In this document: positions 28,360-36,582 of the stretch, piece by piece
Layout: every line of letters begins with the position of its first letter
Numbering within the stretch: position 1 is the first letter of the stretch
From: Rhodopseudomonas pentothenatexigens
GTDB lineage: Bacteria; Pseudomonadota; Alphaproteobacteria; Rhizobiales; Xanthobacteraceae
NCBI RefSeq assembly: GCF_900218015.1
Contig: NZ_UFQQ01000006.1
Location: 62,001-126,000 of the forward strand
Reading direction: 5' to 3'
Length of the DNA: 64,000 nt
Notes under the pieces: model-generated
Database searches by the model: none
What the model saw: the letters and a program-made list of their open reading frames with translations, nothing else
Told to the model about the DNA's origin: nothing
Program-made: the position numbers and the translations under genes

Positions 28360-28444
28360 GATGCGTTGATCCCCGGACGGCCGACCGCGGCCGCGGGCAA
28401 TCTGCCCGCTGCCGCCAACGGCTTCAAGGGGTGCACGCGCGTCG

Positions 28445-29134
28445 TCAGGCCATGAACATCCGCGCCGCGGAGGCGAGGGTGAGAAGGCCGCCGGCGGCGA
28501 TGAAGATCTTGCCGATCAGCGACGCCTTGTCCCACGCGTCGTCATCCTGGCTCCTGGCTTCGACCTTCGGATCGGACTGCGACTGCGACTGCGCGACAGT
28601 CGCGGTGTCGTTGGGCGCGGGTTGCTGTTGCTGAACCTGGGCCTGCTGTTGCGCGGCGTCGCTGGCGGCCCGGTCGATGTCGTTGACCTCGTCGGCCGCG
28701 ATCACGGCGGGCTCGCCGGATGTGGCGGCTGGAGCCGCCGGCGCTTCGGCTGACTGAGCGGACGGGGTGGGCGCCGCAGGTTGAGCCTTCGCGGCTTCGG
28801 CCGGGGAGGCTTCGGCATTGGCGTTGGCGATCGAAGCCGGCAGCACGCCGCTGGCGTCGGCGAGCGGCTTCGGCTCGGTCTGAGCGCTGCGGGCGCTGCT
28901 TTCCTCGACCGGCGACTTCACCACCGGTTTGGTCGCAGCCTGCTTCTTCTTGCTATGCTGGGTGCGGTGTTTGACGATCTTCTTCTTGGCCGCCGGTTTG
29001 GCTTTGGCCGCGCTGTCGCTGGCGGCCGCCTGCGGCGCTGCCAGGCTCGGTGTCGCCGGTACGATGCACCACAGGCCCACCGACAGACCTGCCGCAATGA
29101 TCAGAGCCGCGCGCCCGCTGGCTTTGATGTCCAT
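28445..29134 (-). CDS. Ala/Pro-rich membrane-anchored protein of unknown function
   Basis: The 229-residue protein has an N-terminal signal or anchor (residues 9-32, ending PSLAA). A low-complexity Lys/Ala/Pro/Gln-rich middle follows ([19 protein letters not shown] near 45-65; [10 protein letters not shown] near 165-175), then a C-terminal hydrophobic segment ([18 protein letters not shown]). I do not recognise a family. The start is set at MDIKASG because it begins the signal sequence. The gene is divergent from the ECF sigma gene across 254 bp. A cell-envelope location is inferred from the hydrophobic ends. Confidence 0.7.
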   Translation of the reverse strand: MDIKASGRAALIIAAGLSVGLWCIVPATPSLAAPQAAASDSAAKAKPAAKKKIVKHRTQHSKKKQAATKPVVKSPVEESSARSAQTEPKPLADASGVLPASIANANAEASPAEAAKAQPAAPTPSAQSAEAPAAPAATSGEPAVIAADEVNDIDRAASDAAQQQAQVQQQQPAPNDTATVAQSQSQSDPKVEARSQDDDAWDKASLIGKIFIAAGGLLTLASAARMFMA

Positions 29135-29313
29135 GACAATCTCCCCAATTGCCAGCCCTGCGACCAGAGACCGCGGCGTGGTGGCGTCAGCGCGGCCAAA
29201 CCGTGAGAAATCGTCGCTGATCCGCGGCAACATCTTGGCAAAAGTCGCGAGGTGGTTGGGGGCGGCCGAACAGTGCTATGGGAGTTCCGACAGCTCGGCC
29301 TCGCTGCGGTCCT

Positions 29314-29331
29314 GATCACGACGCCGTGATC
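29314..29331. promoter_or_regulatory. Inverted repeat in the divergent region before the ECF sigma gene
   Basis: GATCACG-ACGC-CGTGATC has perfect 7-bp arms. It sits 14 bp before the candidate SigF-type promoter, a suitable place for an operator. No regulator can be assigned. Confidence 0.3.
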
Positions 29332-29344
29332 GGCGGCCCGGCGC

Positions 29345-29369
29345 GTAACGGTCGCAGATCTGGACCGAA
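29345..29369 (+). promoter_or_regulatory. Candidate SigF-type (ECF) autoregulated promoter
   Basis: GTAACG and CGAA are separated by 15 nt, ending 19 bp before the GTG start of the ECF sigma gene. Caulobacter SigF promoters are described as GTAACC-N16-CGAA, so this is a one-base and one-spacing deviation. The downstream sigma/NrsF-like pair makes autoregulation plausible. Confidence 0.4.
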
Positions 29370-29388
29370 TTGCTTGTCGGGAGCGTGT

Positions 29389-29934
29389 GTGCGCGGACGT
29401 GACGACGAATGGACCGACCTGATGCGGTCAGCCAATGCCGGTGACAGCATCGCGTATCGGCGTCTGCTCGAAAGCGTCACGCCGGTGCTGCGCGCAGGCG
29501 CACGGCGTGGGCTCGCCCGCGCCGGACAGCCGGTGGATCAGGCCGAGGACATCGTGCAGGACATTCTGCTCGCCGTGCATCTGAAGCGGCACACCTGGGA
29601 TTCCGGCGCGCCGTTCGCGCCGTGGCTATTCGCGATCGCGCGCAACAAGCTGATCGACGCGTTGCGCCGCCGCGGTCGCCGGGTGTTCGTCGACATCGAC
29701 GACTTCGCCGAGACGCTGCCCAGCGAGCCGGCACCGGAGACGCTGCCGGCGAACGAAGTGACACGGCATCTCGACGGATTGCCGCCGCGCCAGCGCGAGG
29801 TGCTGCAGTCGATCGCGGTCGACAGCGCCTCGATCAAGGACACCGCGGCGAAGCTGTCGATGAGCGAAGGCGCGGTGCGGGTCGCGCTGCATCGCGGGCT
29901 GTCGGCCCTCGCCGCAAAACTGAGGACGGAGTGA
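29389..29934 (+). CDS. ECF sigma factor, SigF type
   Basis: The 181-residue sigma factor has region 2 (VDQAEDIVQDILLAVHLKRH, then PWLFAIARNKLIDALRRRGR) and region 4 (LPPRQREVLQSIAVDSASIK, then MSEGAVRVALHRGLSALAAK). GTG 29389 follows GGGAG with correct spacing; the longer upstream frame lacks sigma homology. The anti-sigma gene follows after 2 bp. In Caulobacter the SigF/NrsF pair answers chromate, cadmium and oxidative stress; metal-related genes follow here too (a DUF2946-like gene and a TonB receptor). Confidence 0.9.
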   Translation: MRGRDDEWTDLMRSANAGDSIAYRRLLESVTPVLRAGARRGLARAGQPVDQAEDIVQDILLAVHLKRHTWDSGAPFAPWLFAIARNKLIDALRRRGRRVFVDIDDFAETLPSEPAPETLPANEVTRHLDGLPPRQREVLQSIAVDSASIKDTAAKLSMSEGAVRVALHRGLSALAAKLRTE

Positions 29935-29936
29935 CG

Positions 29937-30575
29937 ATGGAGACCCACCGCCTGATTGAAGCGCTTGCCGCCGATGGCGCCAGCCGCGACCGCCCGGTCG
30001 GGCAGGTGCTGGCTGCCGCGCTGCTGGTGGCGCTGCCGGTATCGGCGGCCTTGCTGCTGACGACACTCGGCCTGCGCTCCGATCTTTCCGAGGCGATGCG
30101 CAATCCGTTCTTCGACCTGAAGTTCGTGGTGACGCTGGCGCTGTCGCTGTCGGCGATCGTCGTTGCGCTGCATCTGTCGCGGCCTGAGGCGACGGCGAAA
30201 GGCTGGCGCCTGTTGCTGCTGGCGCCTCTGGCGATCCTCGGCCTCGCGATCGGCGCCGAGGCGATGCTGCCGCATCGCACTTCGGCAATGACGCGGCTGC
30301 TCGGTCACAACTCGCTGCTGTGTCTCGGCTCGATTCCGGCGTTGTCGCTGCCGATCCTGGCGGCTGCGCTGTTCGGGCTGCGCCGTGGCGCGCCGGCGCG
30401 TCCGGCGTTCGCCGGGGCGCTTGCCGGGATGCTGGCGGCTGGGCTCGCCGGCACGCTCTACGCAGCACATTGCGTCGACGACTCACCACTGTTCGTCGCC
30501 ACCTGGTACACGCTGGCGACCGCGATCGTCGCCGCGCTCGGAGCTCTGTTGGGCGCTCGGGTGCTGCGCTACTGA
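29937..30575 (+). CDS. NrsF-like anti-sigma factor (DUF1109)
   Basis: The 212-residue protein is predicted to have six membrane helices: for example VLAAALLVALPVSAALLLTT, FVVTLALSLSAIVVALHL and ATAIVAALGALLGARVL. The block AMLPHRTSAMTRLLGHNS and a late Cys near AAHCVDDSP are as in DUF1109 proteins. NrsF is the integral-membrane negative regulator of SigF. Conserved cysteines in that family are thought to sense stress, and Cys residues occur here around SLLCLGS and AAHCVD. It begins 2 bp after the sigma gene. Confidence 0.88.
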   Translation: METHRLIEALAADGASRDRPVGQVLAAALLVALPVSAALLLTTLGLRSDLSEAMRNPFFDLKFVVTLALSLSAIVVALHLSRPEATAKGWRLLLLAPLAILGLAIGAEAMLPHRTSAMTRLLGHNSLLCLGSIPALSLPILAAALFGLRRGAPARPAFAGALAGMLAAGLAGTLYAAHCVDDSPLFVATWYTLATAIVAALGALLGARVLRY

Positions 30576-30656
30576 GACACCTCCGGGATGTTACCGATCT
30601 GCGAATGAATTTGACTCGCTTCGCCCCTGTGGTAGCAAAACACCAAGGGGCGCAGG

Positions 30657-31037
30657 ATGGGCAGGTTTTCACGACGGCGGGCGAGGGCATTGGTGGCGGC
30701 TTGGATCGCCGCCTACGCGCTCGTGCTCAACGTGGTGCTCGCCAGCGCGCTGCTCGCCGGCCAGTCGCCGGTCCAACTCATCACCGGCCACGAATTCTGT
30801 CTTGCTGCCGCGGATGATGGCGCCGCGGGCGACAGCGGCCAGCCGGCCAAAGCCGTTCCGATCCGCTGCCCGCTGTGCCTCGGCCAGCACGTCAGCGCCA
30901 CGCCGCCGCCGCTGTCTCCGGCGCTGGCGATCCGGATTGCCTTCAGCATCCGCTACGAAGTCCCGCGCGCGGCGCCGTTCGTCGCGCTGCGGCCGTCTTT
31001 CGCTCACCAGCCGCGCGGCCCGCCGGTCCTGACCTGA
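30657..31037 (+). CDS. DUF2946-like small membrane or periplasmic protein
   Basis: The 126-residue protein has one N-terminal hydrophobic segment (residues 12-34), a CPLC motif (Cys71 to Cys74) and a C-terminal RGPP. This pattern matches DUF2946 proteins, which in other bacteria sit next to copper-related TonB receptors. A TonB receptor gene begins 59 bp downstream. A second protein with the same layout (hydrophobic N-terminus, Cys pair, RGPP ending) lies before the OprC-like receptor at 41.7 kb. A role in metal handling is inferred from those pairings. Confidence 0.65.
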   Translation: MGRFSRRRARALVAAWIAAYALVLNVVLASALLAGQSPVQLITGHEFCLAAADDGAAGDSGQPAKAVPIRCPLCLGQHVSATPPPLSPALAIRIAFSIRYEVPRAAPFVALRPSFAHQPRGPPVLT

Positions 31038-31095
31038 CGATCGCGCGCGTTTGCGCGCTCCACCTCATCGTCCGCTCAGTTGCCGGAGTTCCATC

Positions 31096-33321
31096 ATGTC
31101 ATCCGCATTTCTGCGGTCGCGCAGCCGTGTGCTCGCGCACGCCACCGCGCTCGTCTCCACCTGCCTCGTCGTCTTGCCCGCCGCGGCGCAAAGCCGTTCC
31201 GACAGCACTCTGCCGCCGGTCACGGTGCAGGCGCCGGACCAGGCCGCCCGGCCCGCGCCCGCGCGTCCGAAGCCGCGCGCAGCGTCGCGATCCACCCGCG
31301 CGGTGCGTAGTGCCGCCCCGACTCCGCAGCCGTCGGCTGCGCCGGTTGCAAGCGAGGTCGCACGCGGGCCGGCGCTGACCGTGCTCACCGTGCAGCAGGC
31401 GCTACGCGACATCGAGCAGACGCCGGGCGGCGTCGCGCTGGTGCCGGCCAACGCCTATCGCAACTCGACCGTGTCCAACACCATCAAGGACATTCTCGAC
31501 TACGTGCCCGGCGTGTTCGCGCAGCCGAAATGGGGCGACGACACCCGGCTGTCGATCCGCGGTTCCGGCCTGTCGCGCAATTTCCACCTGCGCGGCGTGC
31601 AGCTCTACATGGACGGCATTCCGATCAACACCGCAGACGGCTACGGCGACTTCCAGGAGATCGATCCGACCGCCTACAACTACGTCGCGGTGTACAAGGG
31701 GGCCAATGCGCTGCAGTTCGGCGCCAACTCGCTCGGCGGCGCGATCAATTTCGTCACCAAGACGGGACGCGATCCGTTCCCCAACGGCGTCAGCGTCGAT
31801 GCCGGCGCGTTCGGCTATCGCCGGCTGCAGGCCAATGCCGGCGGCGTCAACGGCGCGTGGGACGGCTATGTCACCGCATCGACCCAGGCCGCCGAAGGCT
31901 TCCGCAATCACAGCGACGGTGAGGCCCACCGGCTCAGCGCCAATATCGGCTACCAGATCACGCCGGACATCGAGACCCGGTTCTATCTCAACGCCAATCA
32001 CGTTCGGCAGCGGATTCCCGGCACCGTCACCAAGGACGTCGCTCTGAATGCGCCGCAGACCGCCGCAACCAACAACGTCGCGCTCGATCAGCAGCGCAAC
32101 ATCGACACCGTGCGGCTCGCCAACAAGACCACGATCCGGCTCGACAATACGGTGGTCGACTTCGGGGCCTTCGGCGTCGACCGCCACCTGATGCATCCGA
32201 TCTTCCAGTGGCTGGACTATCGCTACCAGGATTACGGCGGCTTCGCCAAGGTCACCGACGACCGCAACGTCGGCGGTTATCGCAATCGACTGGTCGCCGG
32301 TGTCAATCTCCTGAACGGCCGGCTCGACAACAAGCAATACGTCAATATCGCCGGGCAGAAGGGCGCGCTGGCGTCGTCGTCTCTCGACAAGTCGACCAAC
32401 ACCAGCGTCTTCATCGAAGACTCGTTCTATTTCATGCCCAACGTCGCGCTGGTCGCCGGCACCCAATTCCTGCACGCCACCCGCGATCGCCGCGATCGCT
32501 TCCTGTCGGACGGCGATCAGTCCGGCTCGACCACGTTCAATCTGTGGAGCCCGAAGGGCGGGCTGCTGTGGCAGATCGATCCGAACTGGCAGGCGTTCGC
32601 CAATATCTCGCGCAGCGCCGAGGTGCCGAGCTTCGGCGAAAGCGCGTCGGGACCGGGGATTCCGTTCATCCCGTTCACGAGTATCCGGCCGCAACGCGCC
32701 ACGACCTACGAGATCGGCACCCGCGGAAGGCGGCCCGACCTGACCTGGGATCTCAGCCTGTACCGGGCTGAGATCAAGGACGAGCTGCTGTGCCTGTACA
32801 GCGCGTTCGGCAACTGCAACGTCACCAATGCCGACCGCACCATGCATCAGGGCGTCGAAGCCGGCCTCGGCGTGACGCTGTTCAAGCACCTGTTCGAGCG
32901 CGCCGGCGCGCCGGACCGGCTGTGGCTGAACATGGCCTACACGCTGAACGACTTCCGGTTCGACGGCGACGCCAGGTTCGGCAACAACCTGCTGCCCGGC
33001 GCGCCGCGGCACTATCTGCGCGCCGAGCTGCTCTACAAGAACCCGAACGGCTTCTATATGGGCCCGAACGTCGAATGGGTGCCGCAGGCCTACTACGTCG
33101 ACAGCGCCAACACGCTGCAGACCGAGCCCTACGCGCTGCTCGGCCTCAAGGCCGGGATCGACAATGGTGGCCCGTACTCGATCTACATCGAAGGCCGCAA
33201 CCTGCTCGACAAGACCTACGTCGCTTCCGCCAGCATCATCGACAAGGCGAATGCCAACTCGCCGCTGTTCGAACCCGGCACCGGCCGCGCGGTCTATGCC
33301 GGCTTCAAGGCGCGGTGGTGA
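31096..33321 (+). CDS. TonB-dependent outer-membrane receptor (possible metal uptake)
   Basis: The 741-residue receptor has a signal peptide (about 1-32, ending LPAAAQ) and an Ala/Pro/Arg linker. The plug is NTIKDILDYVPGVFAQPKWG, then LSIRGSGLSRNFHLRGVQLY and YVAVYKGANALQFGANSLGG, and the barrel ends AVYAGFKARW with terminal Trp. The plug resembles FecA-like COG4772 receptors. ATG 31096 starts the signal peptide; an upstream extension lacks one. It follows the sigma, anti-sigma and DUF2946-like genes, so SigF-type stress or metal control is possible. The ligand is unknown; no CxxxM copper motif was found. Confidence 0.88.
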   Translation: MSSAFLRSRSRVLAHATALVSTCLVVLPAAAQSRSDSTLPPVTVQAPDQAARPAPARPKPRAASRSTRAVRSAAPTPQPSAAPVASEVARGPALTVLTVQQALRDIEQTPGGVALVPANAYRNSTVSNTIKDILDYVPGVFAQPKWGDDTRLSIRGSGLSRNFHLRGVQLYMDGIPINTADGYGDFQEIDPTAYNYVAVYKGANALQFGANSLGGAINFVTKTGRDPFPNGVSVDAGAFGYRRLQANAGGVNGAWDGYVTASTQAAEGFRNHSDGEAHRLSANIGYQITPDIETRFYLNANHVRQRIPGTVTKDVALNAPQTAATNNVALDQQRNIDTVRLANKTTIRLDNTVVDFGAFGVDRHLMHPIFQWLDYRYQDYGGFAKVTDDRNVGGYRNRLVAGVNLLNGRLDNKQYVNIAGQKGALASSSLDKSTNTSVFIEDSFYFMPNVALVAGTQFLHATRDRRDRFLSDGDQSGSTTFNLWSPKGGLLWQIDPNWQAFANISRSAEVPSFGESASGPGIPFIPFTSIRPQRATTYEIGTRGRRPDLTWDLSLYRAEIKDELLCLYSAFGNCNVTNADRTMHQGVEAGLGVTLFKHLFERAGAPDRLWLNMAYTLNDFRFDGDARFGNNLLPGAPRHYLRAELLYKNPNGFYMGPNVEWVPQAYYVDSANTLQTEPYALLGLKAGIDNGGPYSIYIEGRNLLDKTYVASASIIDKANANSPLFEPGTGRAVYAGFKARW

Positions 33322-33330
33322 GGGACGCGC

Positions 33331-33354
33331 CGCCGGCCGCTCAGGCGGCCGGCG
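33331..33354. terminator. Bidirectional hairpin between TonB receptor and DUF2336 gene
   Basis: CGCCGGCCGC-TCAG-GCGGCCGGCG is a perfect 10-bp stem with a 4-base loop, placed between the convergent genes. The loop contains the stop codon of the minus-strand DUF2336 gene. There is no long T-run, so termination strength is uncertain. Confidence 0.5.
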
Positions 33355-34450
33355 GCTGTGCTGTGGCGGATTGCTGCATGCGGTAGAAGCGGAGCACCTG
33401 CTGCGCGGTCGAGGTCCGCAACCGCTCGTAGGTGTCGCGGCATTCGTCGAGGTCGTGCGATCGCGTACCGTTGATCTCGTCACGCATGTCGATGATTTCG
33501 CGCACCGTCGCCCACGGCAGGTTGCAGACCTTGGCGAGGATCAGCACACCTTCGTCGCGCGACTCGACCATCATCGTCTCGGCGGTTTCGACCGTGATGT
33601 TGGCGAGGCAGGCGATCGCCTGATTGGTCTCGTCGAATTTGCGCTGCTGTGCGAAGCTGTGCACTTCGACGGCGTCGATCCGACCCTCCTCGAACAGCGA
33701 ACGCACCAGACCATGGGCGATACTGGTCTGCCGGCTGATGCCGCGCGGAGCCGACCGGGCGAGCCGGCTCGCCTGCCGCACCGCGGTGTCGACCTCGGCC
33801 AGTGCGTGGGGCTGGGCTGCTTCGAGCTTGCTGCGGACGGTGGCCGAGGCGATGGCGATCATTTTCAGGTACTGCGGACGCGGAATGGCCCGCTGGCCGA
33901 GCGCATCGGCGAGATCGTGGTCTTGTTCGGCGCGTCGCGCCAGCGTGCAGTAGCCGCTGTCCGAGAACTCGGCGCCCGGGTTCTTGACCGTGCTCTGAAC
34001 CACCGCCGGATTGCCGAGTTCGACCAGCACGTCGGTGACGGCGCCGCTGAGGGCGCGGCGAACCGAGATCGCCATCATGTGCTGCTGGCCCTTGGCCCGC
34101 GCATTGGCGATCAGAGTCGCGTCGTCGAGCTGCTCGGATTGCGACAGCACCGGCGCCGCGATTTCGATCTGGTCTTCGAACGCGAGCTGTCTGATGATCC
34201 GCGGCGGCGCCTTCACCGTGGCCAGCCGCTGCGCCAGCAGCGCCTTGGCGTGCGACTCGATGTCTTCCACCAGACAGGTGAAAACGTCGTCGAACACCTC
34301 GATCTGCTCATCGTTGTAGTCGACAGCTCCCAGGAACAGGTCGGTGACCCGCCGCAGGGTCTCGACCCGGCGCGCAACGGTGCCGTGTGCCAGCGTCGCC
34401 TGCAATTCGTCGAGCAGGTGGAGGGCGGGCCGCTTCGATCTCGAAATCAT
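33341..34450 (-). CDS. DUF2336 domain protein
   Basis: The 369-residue, mostly helical protein is typical of DUF2336, a family of HEAT-like helical repeats common in Rhizobiales and often encoded near signalling genes. Recognisable blocks are VRRALSGAVTDVLVELGNPA and LRFYRMQQS. No catalytic motif or membrane segment is seen. It is transcribed in the same direction as the diguanylate cyclase, 35 bp after it, which suggests a shared operon. Its function is unknown. Confidence 0.85.
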   Translation of the reverse strand: MISRSKRPALHLLDELQATLAHGTVARRVETLRRVTDLFLGAVDYNDEQIEVFDDVFTCLVEDIESHAKALLAQRLATVKAPPRIIRQLAFEDQIEIAAPVLSQSEQLDDATLIANARAKGQQHMMAISVRRALSGAVTDVLVELGNPAVVQSTVKNPGAEFSDSGYCTLARRAEQDHDLADALGQRAIPRPQYLKMIAIASATVRSKLEAAQPHALAEVDTAVRQASRLARSAPRGISRQTSIAHGLVRSLFEEGRIDAVEVHSFAQQRKFDETNQAIACLANITVETAETMMVESRDEGVLILAKVCNLPWATVREIIDMRDEINGTRSHDLDECRDTYERLRTSTAQQVLRFYRMQQSATAQPPAA

Positions 34451-34485
34451 TACTCTTTCCTGGAGCCGGTTCGGCGCCTGATCCT

Positions 34486-35631
34486 TCAGGCGTAGGCAAT
34501 TCTGTTTCGTCCGCCGTGCTTGGCCTCGTACAGCGCGCGATCGGCGCGCGACAGCACAGATTCGGTGGATTCCTGCAACGACATGGTGGTGACACCGGCG
34601 GACAGGGTCACCATCATGCTCGGCGAGAAAGCGCTCCAGTCCAGTCCGGCGACGATCAGGCGCAACCGGTCGAGGATCTGGCGGGCTTCGTCTTCGGTGG
34701 TGTTCGGCAGCAACAGCAGGAATTCCTCGCCGCCGTAGCGGCCGAACCGGTCGAAGCTGCGGATGTTGGCGAAGATCGTGATCGCGAAGGTGCGCAGCAC
34801 TTCGTCGCCGGTCGGATGGCCGAACGTGTCGTTGATGCGCTTGAACCAGTCGAGATCGATCAGCGCCAGCGACAGCGGTTCGCAGTGCCGGGCGGCGCGT
34901 TCGATCTCATTGTCGAGATGCCGCATGATGCTGCGGCGGTTGTACGCGCCGGTCAGCTCGTCGAGTTCGGCGAGCTCCTCGATGCGCTGATACGCTTCCC
35001 GGAGCTGAGTGCCGCGCTTGTACAGCGAGTCCCGCATCGCCTTGGAAAACACGCCGATGAACATGCAGCGGCCGACGGTCAGCACCAGCGCCAGCAGGGT
35101 GGCGAGCCGTTCCAGCGGGGTGTGATGCGGCAGGCCGATCGGCAGATCGGTGAGCAGGAATAGCGGTGCCAAGGTGCACAGCAGCGCGGTCCACGAGATC
35201 AGCGCTTGCCGCCGGTTGGCACGCAGCGCCGCAAAGCCGAACACGACGAACAGTTCGAACAGGAAGAACCCGCCGATCTGCGGCGCCCAGGCGGTGAAGG
35301 CGACGATCAAGACCAGATGGGCGAGGGCGATCGGCACCGTCAGATAGTGATCCGGAAAACGGTCGTTGAATCCGGATTCCGAGAGGATGAACAGGATGCT
35401 GCCCAGAACGCCGCCGCAGGCGGCGAACGCCACTGCGACGATCGACGGAATGGTGCCGGCCTGGACGTAGACCAGCAGGATCGCGGCGTCGATCATGAAG
35501 CTGGTCGCGATCAGATCCAGCATGTGCCGGCGCTGCCGCATGCGGCGACCACGGACGGCGAGGGTCCGGGCGTCGTCGGCGCTGGTTGGGGAGCCGGGCA
35601 GGGCGCCCGGAATCACGGCAGTTCGTCCCAT
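34486..35631 (-). CDS. Membrane-bound diguanylate cyclase (GGDEF domain)
   Basis: The 381-residue protein has about six predicted membrane segments (residues 40-205) and a short linker helix. The C-terminal GGDEF domain starts ELDELTGAYNRRSIMRHLD, with active-site GGEEF in RYGGEEFLLLLP. An RxxD motif (RSFD) five residues before GGEEF would be the product-inhibition I-site. It should make cyclic-di-GMP in response to an unknown membrane signal. The start is set at MGRTAVIPG; the frame is open further upstream but without family similarity. A PilZ-domain protein, a possible c-di-GMP receptor, is encoded at 44.1 kb. Confidence 0.92.
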   Translation of the reverse strand: MGRTAVIPGALPGSPTSADDARTLAVRGRRMRQRRHMLDLIATSFMIDAAILLVYVQAGTIPSIVAVAFAACGGVLGSILFILSESGFNDRFPDHYLTVPIALAHLVLIVAFTAWAPQIGGFFLFELFVVFGFAALRANRRQALISWTALLCTLAPLFLLTDLPIGLPHHTPLERLATLLALVLTVGRCMFIGVFSKAMRDSLYKRGTQLREAYQRIEELAELDELTGAYNRRSIMRHLDNEIERAARHCEPLSLALIDLDWFKRINDTFGHPTGDEVLRTFAITIFANIRSFDRFGRYGGEEFLLLLPNTTEDEARQILDRLRLIVAGLDWSAFSPSMMVTLSAGVTTMSLQESTESVLSRADRALYEAKHGGRNRIAYA

Positions 35632-36012
35632 CGTTCGCCCGATCGAGAGTGGGTCTCGGGAACCTACGAGAAAAAGCCTTTCGTTTTGGTATCTGCCCGG
35701 TGCGGTGGTGGACTCCGGATCTTGCGCTACACGGTTGATTTCGCGGCATTCTGCACTGCGGCCCGGCGTCGGGGCTGGCGCCACAGATGTGTGGAAATGT
35801 CGCGCAAGCCGGCTCGGAGCTTGGTAACCTCCCTGCGGCCGGAACCCCGACTCAGGGCTCCGGCGAGCCGATGGCGGCAATCGCCGGGAAAGCGTGCGGA
35901 ACCGGCCGGGCCGCGCCGAACTGATGCTGCGGGACATCCCGAGGAATTAGAATTTGCTTTTATTTATCGAACCTTCCGCCGGGACGAGCCGACCAAAATC
36001 AAGAGATGGCCA
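35632..36012. other. Intergenic control region before the second ECF operon
   Basis: This 381-bp region between divergent genes has no supported gene. It contains GGAAC (35659) and CGTT (35682) separated by 18 nt on the plus strand, a shape close to the EcfG general-stress promoter of Rhizobiales. It lies 350 bp before the sigma gene. The part nearest the sigma gene is AT-richer (35950-36005) and probably holds the real promoter. Confidence 0.3.
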
Positions 36013-36582
36013 GTGACGACCAAGCAGGCTGCCACCGACGAGGTCCTCATCACCAGGATCGCTCAGGGCGACCGTGTCGCGATGCAGGTCCTGTATGGCC
36101 GGCATCACGTCAAAGTCTTCCGGTTCGGACTGCGGCTTGTCCGGAACGAACAGATCGCCGAGGACCTTATCAGCGAAGTGTTCCTCGACGTCTGGCGTCA
36201 GGCCGGCAAGTTCGAGGGACGGTCGTCGGTTTCCACCTGGCTGTTGGCGATCACTCGGTTCAAGGCGCTGTCTGCGCTGAGACGCCGCAAGGATGCCGAG
36301 TTGGACGAGGAGGCTGCGGCTGCGATCGAGGATTCCTCGGACGATCCGGAAATCGCAGTGCAGAAGAAGGACACCGGCGAGGTGCTGCGGAGGTGCCTGA
36401 CGTCGTTGTCGCCCGAACATCGAGAGATCGTCGATCTGGTGTACTACCATGAGAAATCAGTCGAAGAAGTCGCCGAGATCGTCGGAATCCCGGAGAACAC
36501 GGTGAAAACCCGGCTGTTCTACGCGCGCAAGAAACTCGCCGACCTGCTGCAGGCGGCCGGCGTCCAGCGAGGCTGGCCATGA
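36013..36582 (+). CDS. ECF-type RNA polymerase sigma factor
   Basis: The 189-residue sigma factor has region 2 (VFRFGLRLVRNEQIAEDLIS, then STWLLAITRFKALSALRRRK) and region 4 (LSPEHREIVDLVYYHEKSVE, then IPENTVKTRLFYARKKLADL). A GTG start at 36013 is chosen because AAGAGA precedes it and the frame upstream is not conserved. An ATG at 36006 is out of frame. Its stop overlaps the next gene (ATGA), a membrane protein that is probably its anti-sigma factor. The inducing signal is unknown. Absence of nepR/phyR neighbours argues against it being EcfG. Confidence 0.92.
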   Translation: MTTKQAATDEVLITRIAQGDRVAMQVLYGRHHVKVFRFGLRLVRNEQIAEDLISEVFLDVWRQAGKFEGRSSVSTWLLAITRFKALSALRRRKDAELDEEAAAAIEDSSDDPEIAVQKKDTGEVLRRCLTSLSPEHREIVDLVYYHEKSVEEVAEIVGIPENTVKTRLFYARKKLADLLQAAGVQRGWP

